Part shown: one piece after another, positions 51,178-59,507 of the stretch | How positions within the stretch are numbered: position 1 is the stretch's first letter | How the letters are laid out: each line of letters starts with the position of its first letter | Source: an uncultured Corynebacterium sp. | GTDB lineage: Bacteria; Actinomycetota; Actinomycetes; Mycobacteriales; Mycobacteriaceae | Length of the DNA: 64,000 nucleotides | Assembly (NCBI GenBank): GCA_946223355.1 | Contig: CAMIPB010000006.1 | Span: forward strand, 1 to 64,000 | Direction of reading: 5' to 3' | Program-made: the position numbers and the translations under genes | Notes under the pieces: model-generated | Seen by the model: only the letters and a program-made list of their open reading frames with translations | The model's database searches: none | Told to the model about the DNA's origin: nothing

Positions 51178-52579
51178 CCCCTTTAGTCTGGTTGTACGCT
51201 TCGCGATTCGCGCCGGTAGGAGGGAATAGGCCGTCTAAGCTGCCGCCTTTTCCAACCTGTAGAGCCACCCATTCGTCTTCGTGCTCCTTAGCGAGGGCAT
51301 CATCTACCACTTCTTCAGCGATATCGAAAGGGATCACCACAACGCCGTCATCATCGCCCACAATGATGTCTCCTGGGACGACTGCCGCGTTGCCACATGC
51401 AATCGCAATGTCTGCATCCCAAGGAACATTCTTGCGGCCGAGGACGCAAGGGTGCGGCCCCTGGGTGAACACAGGTAAGCCAATCTCTTTCACTGCCTCA
51501 TAGTCACGGACAGCGCCATCAGTTACTACTCCCGCTGCACCGCGAGTTTTAGCACGTAACGCGAGAATGTCACCTAGTGTTCCTGCATTGCGTTCACCGC
51601 GCGCTTCAATCACGATTACCTCATCTGGCTTAACGGAATCAAACACCTGCTTCTGCTTATTGAATCCGCCGCCATGAGTCTTAAAGAGGTCTTCTCGCAG
51701 TGGTAAGAAGCGCAACGTTCGTGCACGGCCAACCATTTTTGTGCCGATGGACTGCGGGAAGACGCCCTCAATCACACACTGCTTGATCCCACGCTTCATC
51801 AACTGCGCAGAAATACCTGCCGTTGGAGCCTTGAGAAGCTTGTCCTTAAGTTCTGGGGATAGCCCATCATCGGAGTACCCATATGCATCAGCCTTTTGCT
51901 TGTCATCAACTTTGGGCATCATGCCAATATCTGGGTTAAAGTCACCAGGACCTTCCACGACCTTGGTGGTCAGCTTTCCGGAAGAAGGCCCACCCGGCAC
52001 ATCCACTTCAACTTCCACCACATCGCCCGGAACGATGACTGTAGAACCAGCTGGTGTTCCCGTAAGGATGATGTCACCAGGCTCCAGCGTCATGTGTTGC
52101 GATAAATCAGCAACAAATTGGGAGAGTGGAAAAATCAGCGACTCGTCTGAAGTGTCACCTTCCTGAACTAGCTCACCGTTAACCCAAGTCCGAATTCGTA
52201 AACCTTTCGGATCGACTTCGCGGGCGTCGAGCAGCTCCGGACCCACTGGCGTAAAACCGTCACGTGACTTTGAACGGGTGTTACTACCCTTGTCCTGCGC
52301 GCGATAGTCATAAAGGCCCAAATCGTTTGACGCGGTGACATGGGACACATAATCCCACGCCTCCTCTAATGGGACATTCCGCGCCTGCTTGCCAACAACC
52401 AAAGCAATCTCGCCCTCGAAAGCGAGCAACTCCGTTCCGGCCGGGCGGACAACCTCGCCTGAACCGGTGAGCGAGCTCGGCGCTTTCATGAAATAAGACG
52501 GCATCTTTGGACGTCGGCCACGTTGCGCTGCACGCGACTCGAAAGCCACGTGCACCGCGATAATTTTTCCTGGCTGCAC
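51170..52579 (-). CDS. FAH-family decarboxylase fused to an RraA-like domain
   Basis: A 469-residue fusion. Residues 1-215 are a fumarylacetoacetase-type domain (FEGEIALVVGK, NDLGLYDYRAQDKG, FTPVGPELLD, IILTGTPAGS), corresponding to the HpaG decarboxylase. After a linker, residues 245-455 are an RraA-like domain (AGISAQLMKRGI, ERNAGTLGDILALRAKTRGAAGVVTDGAVRDYEAV). That group includes the metal-dependent HMG/CHA aldolases and oxaloacetate decarboxylases. E. coli HpaG has two FAH halves instead. First gene of the leftward hpa operon, overlapping the regulator by 8 bp. Confidence 0.87.
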   Translation of the reverse strand: MQPGKIIAVHVAFESRAAQRGRRPKMPSYFMKAPSSLTGSGEVVRPAGTELLAFEGEIALVVGKQARNVPLEEAWDYVSHVTASNDLGLYDYRAQDKGSNTRSKSRDGFTPVGPELLDAREVDPKGLRIRTWVNGELVQEGDTSDESLIFPLSQFVADLSQHMTLEPGDIILTGTPAGSTVIVPGDVVEVEVDVPGGPSSGKLTTKVVEGPGDFNPDIGMMPKVDDKQKADAYGYSDDGLSPELKDKLLKAPTAGISAQLMKRGIKQCVIEGVFPQSIGTKMVGRARTLRFLPLREDLFKTHGGGFNKQKQVFDSVKPDEVIVIEARGERNAGTLGDILALRAKTRGAAGVVTDGAVRDYEAVKEIGLPVFTQGPHPCVLGRKNVPWDADIAIACGNAAVVPGDIIVGDDDGVVVIPFDIAEEVVDDALAKEHEDEWVALQVGKGGSLDGLFPPTGANREAYNQTKGGE

Positions 52580-52625
52580 TGGAACTCCTTTAAAAAATAG
52601 GGGAATTTGCCAAAAACCTGACCAT

Positions 52626-52637
52626 ATCGTATATGAT
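52626..52637. promoter_or_regulatory. Candidate GntR operator in the divergent hpa/transporter promoter region
   Basis: ATCGTATATGAT is a near-palindrome with the GTAT-centre typical of FadR-subfamily operators. It lies in the 139-bp gap between the fusion gene and the transporter gene. Its reverse complement shares GAATCATATA and the following AT with the site at 54066-54079. Confidence 0.55.
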
Positions 52638-52718
52638 TCCCCCTAACCCTGCAAGTGGTTCAGTTCACATTGGCCGCCTAAGATTGTCGCAGGCCATAAA
52701 ACAGGAAGGAAGCATGTA

Positions 52719-54056
52719 GTGGATATTTCCATTAGAGAGCGCCGACGTGTCGTTGCAGCAACAACCATCGGCACAGCCATTGAGTGGTATGACTATTTTC
52801 TTTACGCCGCCGTCGCAGGGCTTGTCTTTAACAAGCTCATGTTCGGACCGCTCGACGCAGGTCTGGCCACTATCGTGTCTTTCCTATCCGTCGGTTTGTC
52901 ATTTCTTTTTCGTCCCTTAGGCGCGTTTCTTGCAGGCCACTACGGTGACAAGTACGGTCGACGCGTCATCTTGATGGTTACGTTGTTCGCCATGGGTGGA
53001 GCGACCACCCTAATCGGTCTCTTGCCTTCCTTCGAAACAGCCGGTGTATGGGCGCCCATCATGCTCATTGTCCTACGCATCATCCAAGGAATCTCTGCAG
53101 GCGGGGAATGGGGCGGTGCAGTTCTTCTAGCCGTAGAACATGCGCCGAAGAACAAACGTGGACTTTATGGTGCAGGTCCACAAATTGGCGTACCTGTTGG
53201 TCTTCTACTCTCTTCTGGCGTGCTGGCGATTATGGACAAGGTTGCGCCAGGCGACGCCTTCATGGAGTGGGGATGGCGTATTCCATTCCTGTTCTCCATT
53301 GTGCTCGTAATCGTAGGTTATGTAATCCGCATCGGCGTTGATGAATCCCCAGTCTTTGAAGAACTCGCAGACAAAAAGGAAGAAGAAGCTACTAACCCCC
53401 TTGGAAGACTGTTCAAACGCCATTTCCCATTGGTATTTACCGCGGCTCTAGTGTTCGCCGGAAACGGAACAGTAGGGTATATGACCACAGGGGGATACAT
53501 CCAGAACTACACCACAAACCCAGAGGGCTTAGCGTTTGACCGAGGCGACATCTTAACTGCGGTCACCATTTCCGCAGCAACATGGATGCTTTTCACCTTG
53601 TTTGCCGGCTTCATCTCTGACTTTATCGGGCGACGCATGACCTACCTCGTCGGATTTATCGCCCAAGCAATATCAGCCGCGATGCTCTTCCCTTTGCTTA
53701 ACACCGGAGAGCTGATCATGGTCTACGCAGCACTGCTTCCACTTACATTCGGGCTAGGCATGACATACGGCGCACAATCCGCGATGTACGCCGAGCTCTT
53801 TCCAGCAGCAATCCGAACGTCTGGGGTATCCATTTCCTACGCGTTGGGATCCATATTGGGCGGCGCATTCGCACCCATGATTGCAGCAGCACTGGTAGAC
53901 GCGACGGGATCTACCTTTGCAGTATCTGGATACCTTGTGACCGCATCGCTTGTCGGCTTCATCTGCGCTTTCATACTGCGTGAAACAAAGGGACGAGACC
54001 TTTCACCGCAGGCTCAACCAGAAAGCCCTTTCATTTTCGGCCAAAAACACTTGTAG
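52719..54056 (+). CDS. MHS-family MFS transporter, probable hydroxyphenylacetate uptake
   Basis: A 445-residue proton symporter with 12 membrane segments, starting at GTG 52719; AGGAAGGA lies eight bases upstream. MHS-family signs are TTIGTAIEWYDYFLYAAVAG at the first helix, GDKYGRRVILMVT between helices 2 and 3, and RIIQGISAGGEWGGAVLL. Substrates of the family are organic acids and betaines. Its divergence from the hpa operon with a shared operator suggests uptake of the aromatic acid. The decayed transporter end at 21436-21675 is its close relative. Confidence 0.88.
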   Translation: MDISIRERRRVVAATTIGTAIEWYDYFLYAAVAGLVFNKLMFGPLDAGLATIVSFLSVGLSFLFRPLGAFLAGHYGDKYGRRVILMVTLFAMGGATTLIGLLPSFETAGVWAPIMLIVLRIIQGISAGGEWGGAVLLAVEHAPKNKRGLYGAGPQIGVPVGLLLSSGVLAIMDKVAPGDAFMEWGWRIPFLFSIVLVIVGYVIRIGVDESPVFEELADKKEEEATNPLGRLFKRHFPLVFTAALVFAGNGTVGYMTTGGYIQNYTTNPEGLAFDRGDILTAVTISAATWMLFTLFAGFISDFIGRRMTYLVGFIAQAISAAMLFPLLNTGELIMVYAALLPLTFGLGMTYGAQSAMYAELFPAAIRTSGVSISYALGSILGGAFAPMIAAALVDATGSTFAVSGYLVTASLVGFICAFILRETKGRDLSPQAQPESPFIFGQKHL

Positions 54057-54067
54057 CCAAGACTTGA

Positions 54068-54079
54068 ATCATATATCAT
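54068..54079. promoter_or_regulatory. Second candidate GntR operator before the flavin hydroxylase
   Basis: ATCATATATCAT, preceded by GA, resembles the inverted form of the site at 52626-52637. It lies 12 bp after the transporter stop and about 75 bp before the hydroxylase start, suggesting that gene has its own controlled promoter. Confidence 0.45.
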
Positions 54080-54154
54080 TTCGATTATTGCGTCCCAGAT
54101 CACATGAAATTCAGGAAGTGATCGCGCTCATTTTAAAAGCTCAGGAGGCCACCC

Positions 54155-55912
54155 TTGTTGTTCCACCACAACGGATATGTTTCCGAAGACCCCCGCGTCT
54201 TACCGGACAACCGCCAGTTCCCGGAGGAGTTACCCGATGAAATGGATGTTCTTATCGTCGGCTCTGGCCCTGCAGGCATGATTGCCGCCGCTTCGCTTTC
54301 AATGTTTCCAAATGTGCACACGCGCATTATTGAAAAGCGCCCCCACCGGCTCGAACTAGGTCAAGCGGACGGTATTCAATCGCGTTCCGTAGAAACATTC
54401 CAGGCCTTCGGATTTGCTAATGAGATCATTGATGAAGCGTACGAAATCACGGAAATGGCTTTCTGGCGTAGCGATGAAACCGGCGGTATTGTCCGTGGTG
54501 AACGCCCCATTGATGACGAACACGGCATCTCCGAGTTCCCACATCTCATCGTTAACCAAGCACGAGTGCTCGACTATTTTGCACGTTATATGCTTCGCTC
54601 ACCGTCACGTATGAAGCCTGACTATGGCTGGGAATTCGTCTCTCTCGAGGTGGACCGAGAAGACTCCCACCCAGTGCACGTGACAGTGACAGACGGGCAG
54701 CAAGAGCGGGTCATCAAAACCAAGTACTTAGTGGGTGCTGATGGAGCAAAATCCAAGGTCCGCAAATCTATTGGTCGCAAACTCGCGGGCCAGTCTGCAA
54801 ACCACGCATGGGGAGTAATGGACGTGTGCGTGGACACAGATTTCCCAGATTGGCGCACCAAATGCGCAATTCACTCGCAGGCCGGTTCCATTCTGCACAT
54901 CCCTCGTGAAGGCGGATTCTTGTGCCGAATCTACGTGGATTTGGGAGAGGTTCCGGAAGGAAGCGATATCCGGAAGACCCCACTGGAAGATGTCATTGAG
55001 AAGGCCAATCAAATCTACGCGCCTTATTCCATTGATGTGAAAGAAGTAGCGTGGCACTCCATTTACGAGGTGGCGCACCGATTAGTGGATGGCTTCGACG
55101 ACGACCCAGAAGACCCACGCATATTCCTTACCGGCGATGCCTGCCACACTCACTCTGCGAAGGCAGGGCAGGGCATGAATGTTTCCATGCAAGATGGCTT
55201 CAACATCGCTTGGAAGCTGGGACACGTCCTCGATGGCCGCGCTCCACAAGAACTGCTCAAGACCTACGGCACGGAACGTCAACCTGCTGCGCAGAATCTC
55301 ATTGATTTTGACAAAGAATGGTCGAGCCTCATGGCGGACCCCAACGCTACTCAAGAGGTCGCGGACTATTACGTAGAAGCAGAAGCCTTTGCCGCAGGCA
55401 TGATGACGGAGTACTCCCAAAACCTAGTGGTCTCCGATACGGCGCATCAGGATCTGGCAACTGGATTCCCTGTCGGCCGACGCTTTAAGTCAGCTATCGC
55501 CACTCGCCGCTGTGACGCCCGAAAGCTGCACCTCGGACATGAGCACCAGGCAGACGGCCGCTGGCGCATTTACGCATTCGCTGACACCGACAAGACCAAA
55601 CTCAACGAGTGGGCGAAGTCCTTCAACCTTCCCGTTGATTTTGCAGATATCAAAGTCATCTACCAACAGCCATGCCACGACATCGAGGTGCTGGATGCGC
55701 CCGAGCTCTTCCGGCCCAAGGTAGGCACCCTTAATATCCCTATGTGGGAAAACGTGTGGACGGGAGAAGATATTTTCGCTGAGCGTGGCATTTCCCGCGA
55801 CGGTGCAGTCGTTGTGGTCCGGCCTGATCAGTACGTCGCTGGAGTCTTTCCTTTGGACGAAAGCGTAGAAAATTTCTTCAAACGCTTGCGGGATCCGCAG
55901 ACTGTTGAGTAA
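54155..55912 (+). CDS. FAD-dependent aromatic hydroxylase (phenol 2-monooxygenase-like)
   Basis: A 585-residue single-component flavoprotein monooxygenase starting at TTG 54155 with AGGAGG six bases upstream. FAD-binding motif VLIVGSGPAGMIAAASL (about 32-48), DG motif YLVGADGAKSKVRKSIG, second FAD motif FLTGDACHTHSAKAGQGMNVSMQDGFNIAWKLG. A C-terminal thioredoxin-like domain (about 425-585) marks the phenol hydroxylase / 3-hydroxybenzoate 4-hydroxylase (MobA) group. As hpaBC are absent here, it is a candidate for making 3,4-dihydroxyphenylacetate from 3- or 4-hydroxyphenylacetate. This is inference. The trp leader begins 10 bp after it. Confidence 0.85.
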   Translation: MLFHHNGYVSEDPRVLPDNRQFPEELPDEMDVLIVGSGPAGMIAAASLSMFPNVHTRIIEKRPHRLELGQADGIQSRSVETFQAFGFANEIIDEAYEITEMAFWRSDETGGIVRGERPIDDEHGISEFPHLIVNQARVLDYFARYMLRSPSRMKPDYGWEFVSLEVDREDSHPVHVTVTDGQQERVIKTKYLVGADGAKSKVRKSIGRKLAGQSANHAWGVMDVCVDTDFPDWRTKCAIHSQAGSILHIPREGGFLCRIYVDLGEVPEGSDIRKTPLEDVIEKANQIYAPYSIDVKEVAWHSIYEVAHRLVDGFDDDPEDPRIFLTGDACHTHSAKAGQGMNVSMQDGFNIAWKLGHVLDGRAPQELLKTYGTERQPAAQNLIDFDKEWSSLMADPNATQEVADYYVEAEAFAAGMMTEYSQNLVVSDTAHQDLATGFPVGRRFKSAIATRRCDARKLHLGHEHQADGRWRIYAFADTDKTKLNEWAKSFNLPVDFADIKVIYQQPCHDIEVLDAPELFRPKVGTLNIPMWENVWTGEDIFAERGISRDGAVVVVRPDQYVAGVFPLDESVENFFKRLRDPQTVE

Positions 55913-55922
55913 GGTTTCTCAT

Positions 55923-55961
55923 ATGGGTATGAACTTGAACAACTGGTGGCTCGCTGCATAG
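55923..55961 (+). CDS. trpL: trp operon leader peptide
   Basis: A 12-residue peptide, MGMNLNNWWLAA, with two adjacent Trp codons. TAAGG lies eight bases before the ATG. The stop codon falls within the first hairpin of the attenuator. When charged tRNA-Trp is scarce the ribosome stalls at the Trp codons and lets the antiterminator form. Confidence 0.92.
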   Translation: MGMNLNNWWLAA

Positions 55962-56021
55962 CGAGCTTATCGACGTACCCTAAAACACCGGCTCGCTATA
56001 TCGCGGGCCGTTTTTGTTTTT
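55950..56021 (+). promoter_or_regulatory. trp attenuator
   Basis: Four pairing segments are visible. They are 1 GCTCGC (55950-55955), 2 GCGAGC (55961-55966), 3 GCTCGC (55991-55996) and 4 GCGGGCCG (56003-56010, pairing with CGGCTCGC 55989-55996). 1:2 is the pause hairpin, 2:3 the antiterminator, and 3:4 the terminator, followed by TTTTTGTTTTT. All pairings are perfect except one G-U pair in 3:4. Confidence 0.92.
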
Positions 56022-56048
56022 CTGTGCCCGCGGGATCAAGGAAAAACA

Positions 56049-57278
56049 ATGAAAGACGTAGCAGAATTCTTTATTCAAAACGCGGACGCACACAACTCTA
56101 TTTTGCTGGAAACAGCAGGAAATACCTCTATCGCTGTGCTTTCTTCTGCTGGAAAGCTCACGCGGCAGGAAGGCATCACCACTTTTACCCCGTTCACGGA
56201 TAAAGGACACGCCGTCGCTGACTTCCTCGCAGAAAAGTTTGCCGTTTCACGTGAAACATTGCCCATGGTTTTCCCTCAATCCGATGGTGGGAACATCATC
56301 ACGGCGCTACAAAATGAAGGCCACTTTTTAGCAGGAACATTCCATTTTAGTTACTCCGAGGACCTCCCAGATTTCGAATTCTTCCTTGCGGAAGAACACT
56401 TAAGAATCGAAGGGGATATCAGCGCGGACATCGCAAAGCCCGGTCCCGCTACAGCTACCGCGAACAAAACCGACGCCGAATTTGCACGCGACGTCGAGAA
56501 GCTCCAACAACACATTGCGGATGGAGAAATCCGTCAGGTAGTCCCGTCGCGCACGTTCACCGTGGAGTGCCCAGAGCCATATCAGGCCTACCAACGCATA
56601 CGCCATAACAACCCTAGCCCGTATATGTTTTTTGTCCGGGGAGAAGATTACACACTGCTAGGCGGTTCGCCAGAATCCAGCTTGAAATTCGATGCTGTGA
56701 CCCGAGACATCACCATTAACCCCATAGCTGGAACTCGACCACGTGGCCAAACCGGTGAGGAAGACACGCGCTTTGAACGAGAGTTGCGGACGGATCCTAA
56801 AGAGATTTCAGAACACACCATGCTCATCGACGTCGCCACGCAGGACCTCGAAAAAATCGCGGACAACGTGCACGTCACCAATCTTATGAATGTTGAGCGC
56901 TATTCCAGGGTCATGCACCTTGTCTCAAGCGTGACTGGAACTCTCCACAACTCGCTATCCGCCGCTGATGCATACCGTGCCTGCATGAATATGGGAACTG
57001 TATCCGGCGCACCTAAAAAGCGAGCAACTCAATTCCTTGCTGAGATCGAACAATCTCCCCGTGGACCATTCGGTGGGGCAGTGGGATACTTCGCACCCGA
57101 TGGCTCATTTGATTCCTGCATCGTGATTCGCAGTGCATACGTGCGCAACGGAATCGCTTCCGTGAGTGCAGGAGCAGGAGTGGTTAAAGAATCAGAACCC
57201 CAAGCAGAAGCTGATGAAACCTTCTTCAAGGCCCGGGCAGTTCTCGAAGCAATTGCAGACGTGGAGGTAATCCGATGA
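56049..57278 (+). CDS. trpE: Anthranilate synthase component I (short form)
   Basis: Makes anthranilate from chorismate with an amidotransferase partner. The C-terminal chorismate-binding core is complete: GEIRQVVPSRTF, NPSPYMFFVRG, LLGGSPESSLKF, PIAGTRPRGQTGEE, KEISEHTMLIDVATQDL, RYSRVMHLVSSV, GTVSGAPKKRA and GPFGGAVGYF. The N-terminus keeps LLETAG, equivalent to the LLES feedback element. Total length is 409 residues, about 100 shorter than the C. glutamicum enzyme as I remember it. A parS-like palindrome is read as VSRET at about residues 66-70. AAGGA precedes the ATG. It overlaps trpD directly (ATGA), without trpG. Confidence 0.92.
   Translation: MKDVAEFFIQNADAHNSILLETAGNTSIAVLSSAGKLTRQEGITTFTPFTDKGHAVADFLAEKFAVSRETLPMVFPQSDGGNIITALQNEGHFLAGTFHFSYSEDLPDFEFFLAEEHLRIEGDISADIAKPGPATATANKTDAEFARDVEKLQQHIADGEIRQVVPSRTFTVECPEPYQAYQRIRHNNPSPYMFFVRGEDYTLLGGSPESSLKFDAVTRDITINPIAGTRPRGQTGEEDTRFERELRTDPKEISEHTMLIDVATQDLEKIADNVHVTNLMNVERYSRVMHLVSSVTGTLHNSLSAADAYRACMNMGTVSGAPKKRATQFLAEIEQSPRGPFGGAVGYFAPDGSFDSCIVIRSAYVRNGIASVSAGAGVVKESEPQAEADETFFKARAVLEAIADVEVIR
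56243..56258. promoter_or_regulatory. parS-like site in trpE
   Basis: CGTTTCACGTGAAACA, 15 of 16 bases of the ParB palindrome, within the trpE coding sequence. Confidence 0.85.
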
Positions 57279-58294
57279 AAACTAACTTGATCGCTTATCT
57301 CAACAATCCCTCGCCGACCATCGAGGAGGCGTACGACGTCTTCTATCCCTTGACCAACGGTGAATACGACGATGTGCATATCACGGCACTTCTAGCCACC
57401 ATCCGCACCCGCGGCGAAACGTTCGCCGATATTGCCGGAGCAGCAAGGGCCTTCATCGACGCCTCTCGAGAATTTCCCATTACTGGGGACGGCATCCTCG
57501 ATACCGCTGGAACTGGGGGAGACGGCACCAACACTTTCAACATCTCCACTGGCGCATCGCTCATCGCTGCAGCAGGTGGAACCAAGATCATCAAATGCGG
57601 CAACCGAAGCGTGTCGTCTAAGTCCGGCTCTGCTGACGTATTAGAAGCGCTCAATATACCGTTGGACTTAGATATCCAGCGTGCGAAGAATCAATTTCAA
57701 GCATCCAATTTCACGTTCTTGTTTGCACCCGCCTATCATCCGGCTGTCGCCCACGTGATGCCCGTTCGTCGGGCCCTTAAAATCCCCACCATCTTCAACA
57801 CGCTCGGGCCGATCTTGTCCCCAGCCAAGCCAGAGTTCCAAATCATGGGAGTGGCCAATCCACACCAGGGAAACATTATCGCCCAAACTTTCCGCGACTT
57901 AGGCCGCACTCGAGCACTTGTAGTTCACGGCGCTGGAACCGACGAGGTCGCGGTACATGGAAACACACTCGTCTGGGAACTTAACGAGGGAGAAATTTCC
58001 CATTACGAGCTCACTCCCTCAGATCTCGGAACATCGCAACATTCCCTAAGTGATCTGGTTGGGGGAAACGCGAAACATAACGCCCGCATCCTCCGCGACG
58101 TGCTCGCTGGGAAAGGTACCACTGCTCAACGAGATGCCTTGGCTGCCAACGCGGGAGCCATGTTCTATGTAACCGGAAGCGCCAGCACTTTCCGGGAGGG
58201 TACCGAGCGCGCCAAATCCCTTCTCGCCGACGGCACAGCCCACAACTGGATTACTACCCACGAGGAAACCAACTATGCTTCAGACAATCGTTGA
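57275..58294 (+). CDS. trpD: Anthranilate phosphoribosyltransferase
   Basis: Transfers phosphoribose to anthranilate. 339 residues; PRPP loop DTAGTGGDGTNTFNIST, KCGNRSVSSKSGSADVLEAL, FAPAYHPAVAHVMPVRRALKIPTIFNTLGPILSPA and VVHGAGTDEVAV. Normal length for the free-standing enzyme, so it is not a trpG-trpD fusion. The start overlaps trpE by 4 bp; the end overlaps trpC by 20 bp. Confidence 0.95.
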   Translation: MKTNLIAYLNNPSPTIEEAYDVFYPLTNGEYDDVHITALLATIRTRGETFADIAGAARAFIDASREFPITGDGILDTAGTGGDGTNTFNISTGASLIAAAGGTKIIKCGNRSVSSKSGSADVLEALNIPLDLDIQRAKNQFQASNFTFLFAPAYHPAVAHVMPVRRALKIPTIFNTLGPILSPAKPEFQIMGVANPHQGNIIAQTFRDLGRTRALVVHGAGTDEVAVHGNTLVWELNEGEISHYELTPSDLGTSQHSLSDLVGGNAKHNARILRDVLAGKGTTAQRDALAANAGAMFYVTGSASTFREGTERAKSLLADGTAHNWITTHEETNYASDNR

Positions 58295-59507
58295 GAACAG
58301 AAAGACTCACCTCGACTCCATCACGTACGGGGAAACCACGCCATCCACCCGTTCCTTCGAGGACGCACTGCGCGGAACTAATCGCATCATCATGGAGTGC
58401 AAGGCGGCGTCGCCCAGCAAGGGAAAAATTCGCGATAACTACCAACCGGGGAAGCTCGCGCGAATCTACTCCCGCTACGCAGATGCAATCTCAGTCCTGT
58501 GCGAGCCGACCTATTTCAACGGCCACTATCACCACCTGCGTACGGTAGCCATGTCCACGCACTTGCCGGTGCTGTGCAAGGATTTCATCGTCGATGAGGT
58601 CCAGGTGCGCGCGGCTCGCTACTTCGGTGCGGACGCAATTTTGCTCATGCTTTCTGTGCTTTCCGACGCCCAGTACCGCCACCTCGCAGAAATCGCCCGC
58701 TCGCTCAACCTCGATGTGTTGACGGAAACGGCGACGGAGAATGAAGTTCGCCGAGCAATCAATCTAGGTGCGAAGATCATCGGCATCAACAATCGGAACC
58801 TCCACGATCTTTCCATCGACCTAACCCGTACCAACCGTCTCCGCACGCTCATTCCTGCCGATCGCATCGTGGTCGCTGAATCTGGGATCAGCTCAGTGCA
58901 GGACATCCGCAGCACAGACGCAAACGCCTTCCTTGTTGGTTCCCACCTGGCTCAACAGCCAGACGTGGACATAGCAATCCGAAAACTCATCTATGGCGAG
59001 AACAAAGTGTGCGGACTAACCACGCCGGAAGCCGCCCAGGCAGCCCGAGCAGCGGGCGCGGTCTACGGCGGCCTCATCTTCGAACCATCCTCCCCACGCT
59101 ATGTTTCACGTGAAACCGCAGAAAACATCATGGCCGCCGAGCCGGACCTCAACTACATTGCCGTCACGCGCTCGACTGTGCCCATCGATCTCCCGGTCCA
59201 ACAGCATGGGAACGGGCCAGCAGATTGGCGCGCCGTTAATCCGGAAACCGATCCGATTCCCGACGGACAACTCGTCCTCGACACCGGGGGAGGCACCGGA
59301 AAAACCTTCGACTGGAACACCATCCCCAAACACGCCCTCTCCCGCAGCCTCCTCGCCGGCGGACTCAACCTCTTCAACCTCACAGATGCACTCAACGTCC
59401 GCACCCGAGGACTTGACCTCAACTCAGGAGTAGAGACCAACGGAGAAAAAGACCCCACCAAACTAGCCCACGCATTCGACATCATAAGGAATCACAAAAA
59501 TGACTAA
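58275..59507 (+). CDS. trpCF: Indole-3-glycerol phosphate synthase / phosphoribosylanthranilate isomerase
   Basis: Bifunctional enzyme for the third and fourth steps. TrpC half (about 1-245): IIMECKAASPSKG, VLCEPTYFNGH, PVLCKDFIVDEVQV, IIGINNRNL, VAESGI. TrpF half (about 247-410): NKVCGLTTPEAAQAARAAGAVYGGLIFEPSSPRYV, VQQHG, LVLDTGGGTGKTFDW, LLAGGLNLFNL and GLDLNSGVE, with catalytic Cys and Asp in place. The isomerase half is shorter than usual by roughly 35 residues. GAGGAAA precedes the ATG. A parS-like site at 59102 is read as VSRET. Confidence 0.93.
   Translation: MLQTIVENRKTHLDSITYGETTPSTRSFEDALRGTNRIIMECKAASPSKGKIRDNYQPGKLARIYSRYADAISVLCEPTYFNGHYHHLRTVAMSTHLPVLCKDFIVDEVQVRAARYFGADAILLMLSVLSDAQYRHLAEIARSLNLDVLTETATENEVRRAINLGAKIIGINNRNLHDLSIDLTRTNRLRTLIPADRIVVAESGISSVQDIRSTDANAFLVGSHLAQQPDVDIAIRKLIYGENKVCGLTTPEAAQAARAAGAVYGGLIFEPSSPRYVSRETAENIMAAEPDLNYIAVTRSTVPIDLPVQQHGNGPADWRAVNPETDPIPDGQLVLDTGGGTGKTFDWNTIPKHALSRSLLAGGLNLFNLTDALNVRTRGLDLNSGVETNGEKDPTKLAHAFDIIRNHKND
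59102..59117. promoter_or_regulatory. parS-like site in trpCF
   Basis: TGTTTCACGTGAAACC, 15 of 16 bases of the ParB palindrome, in the isomerase half just after SSPRY. Confidence 0.85.
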
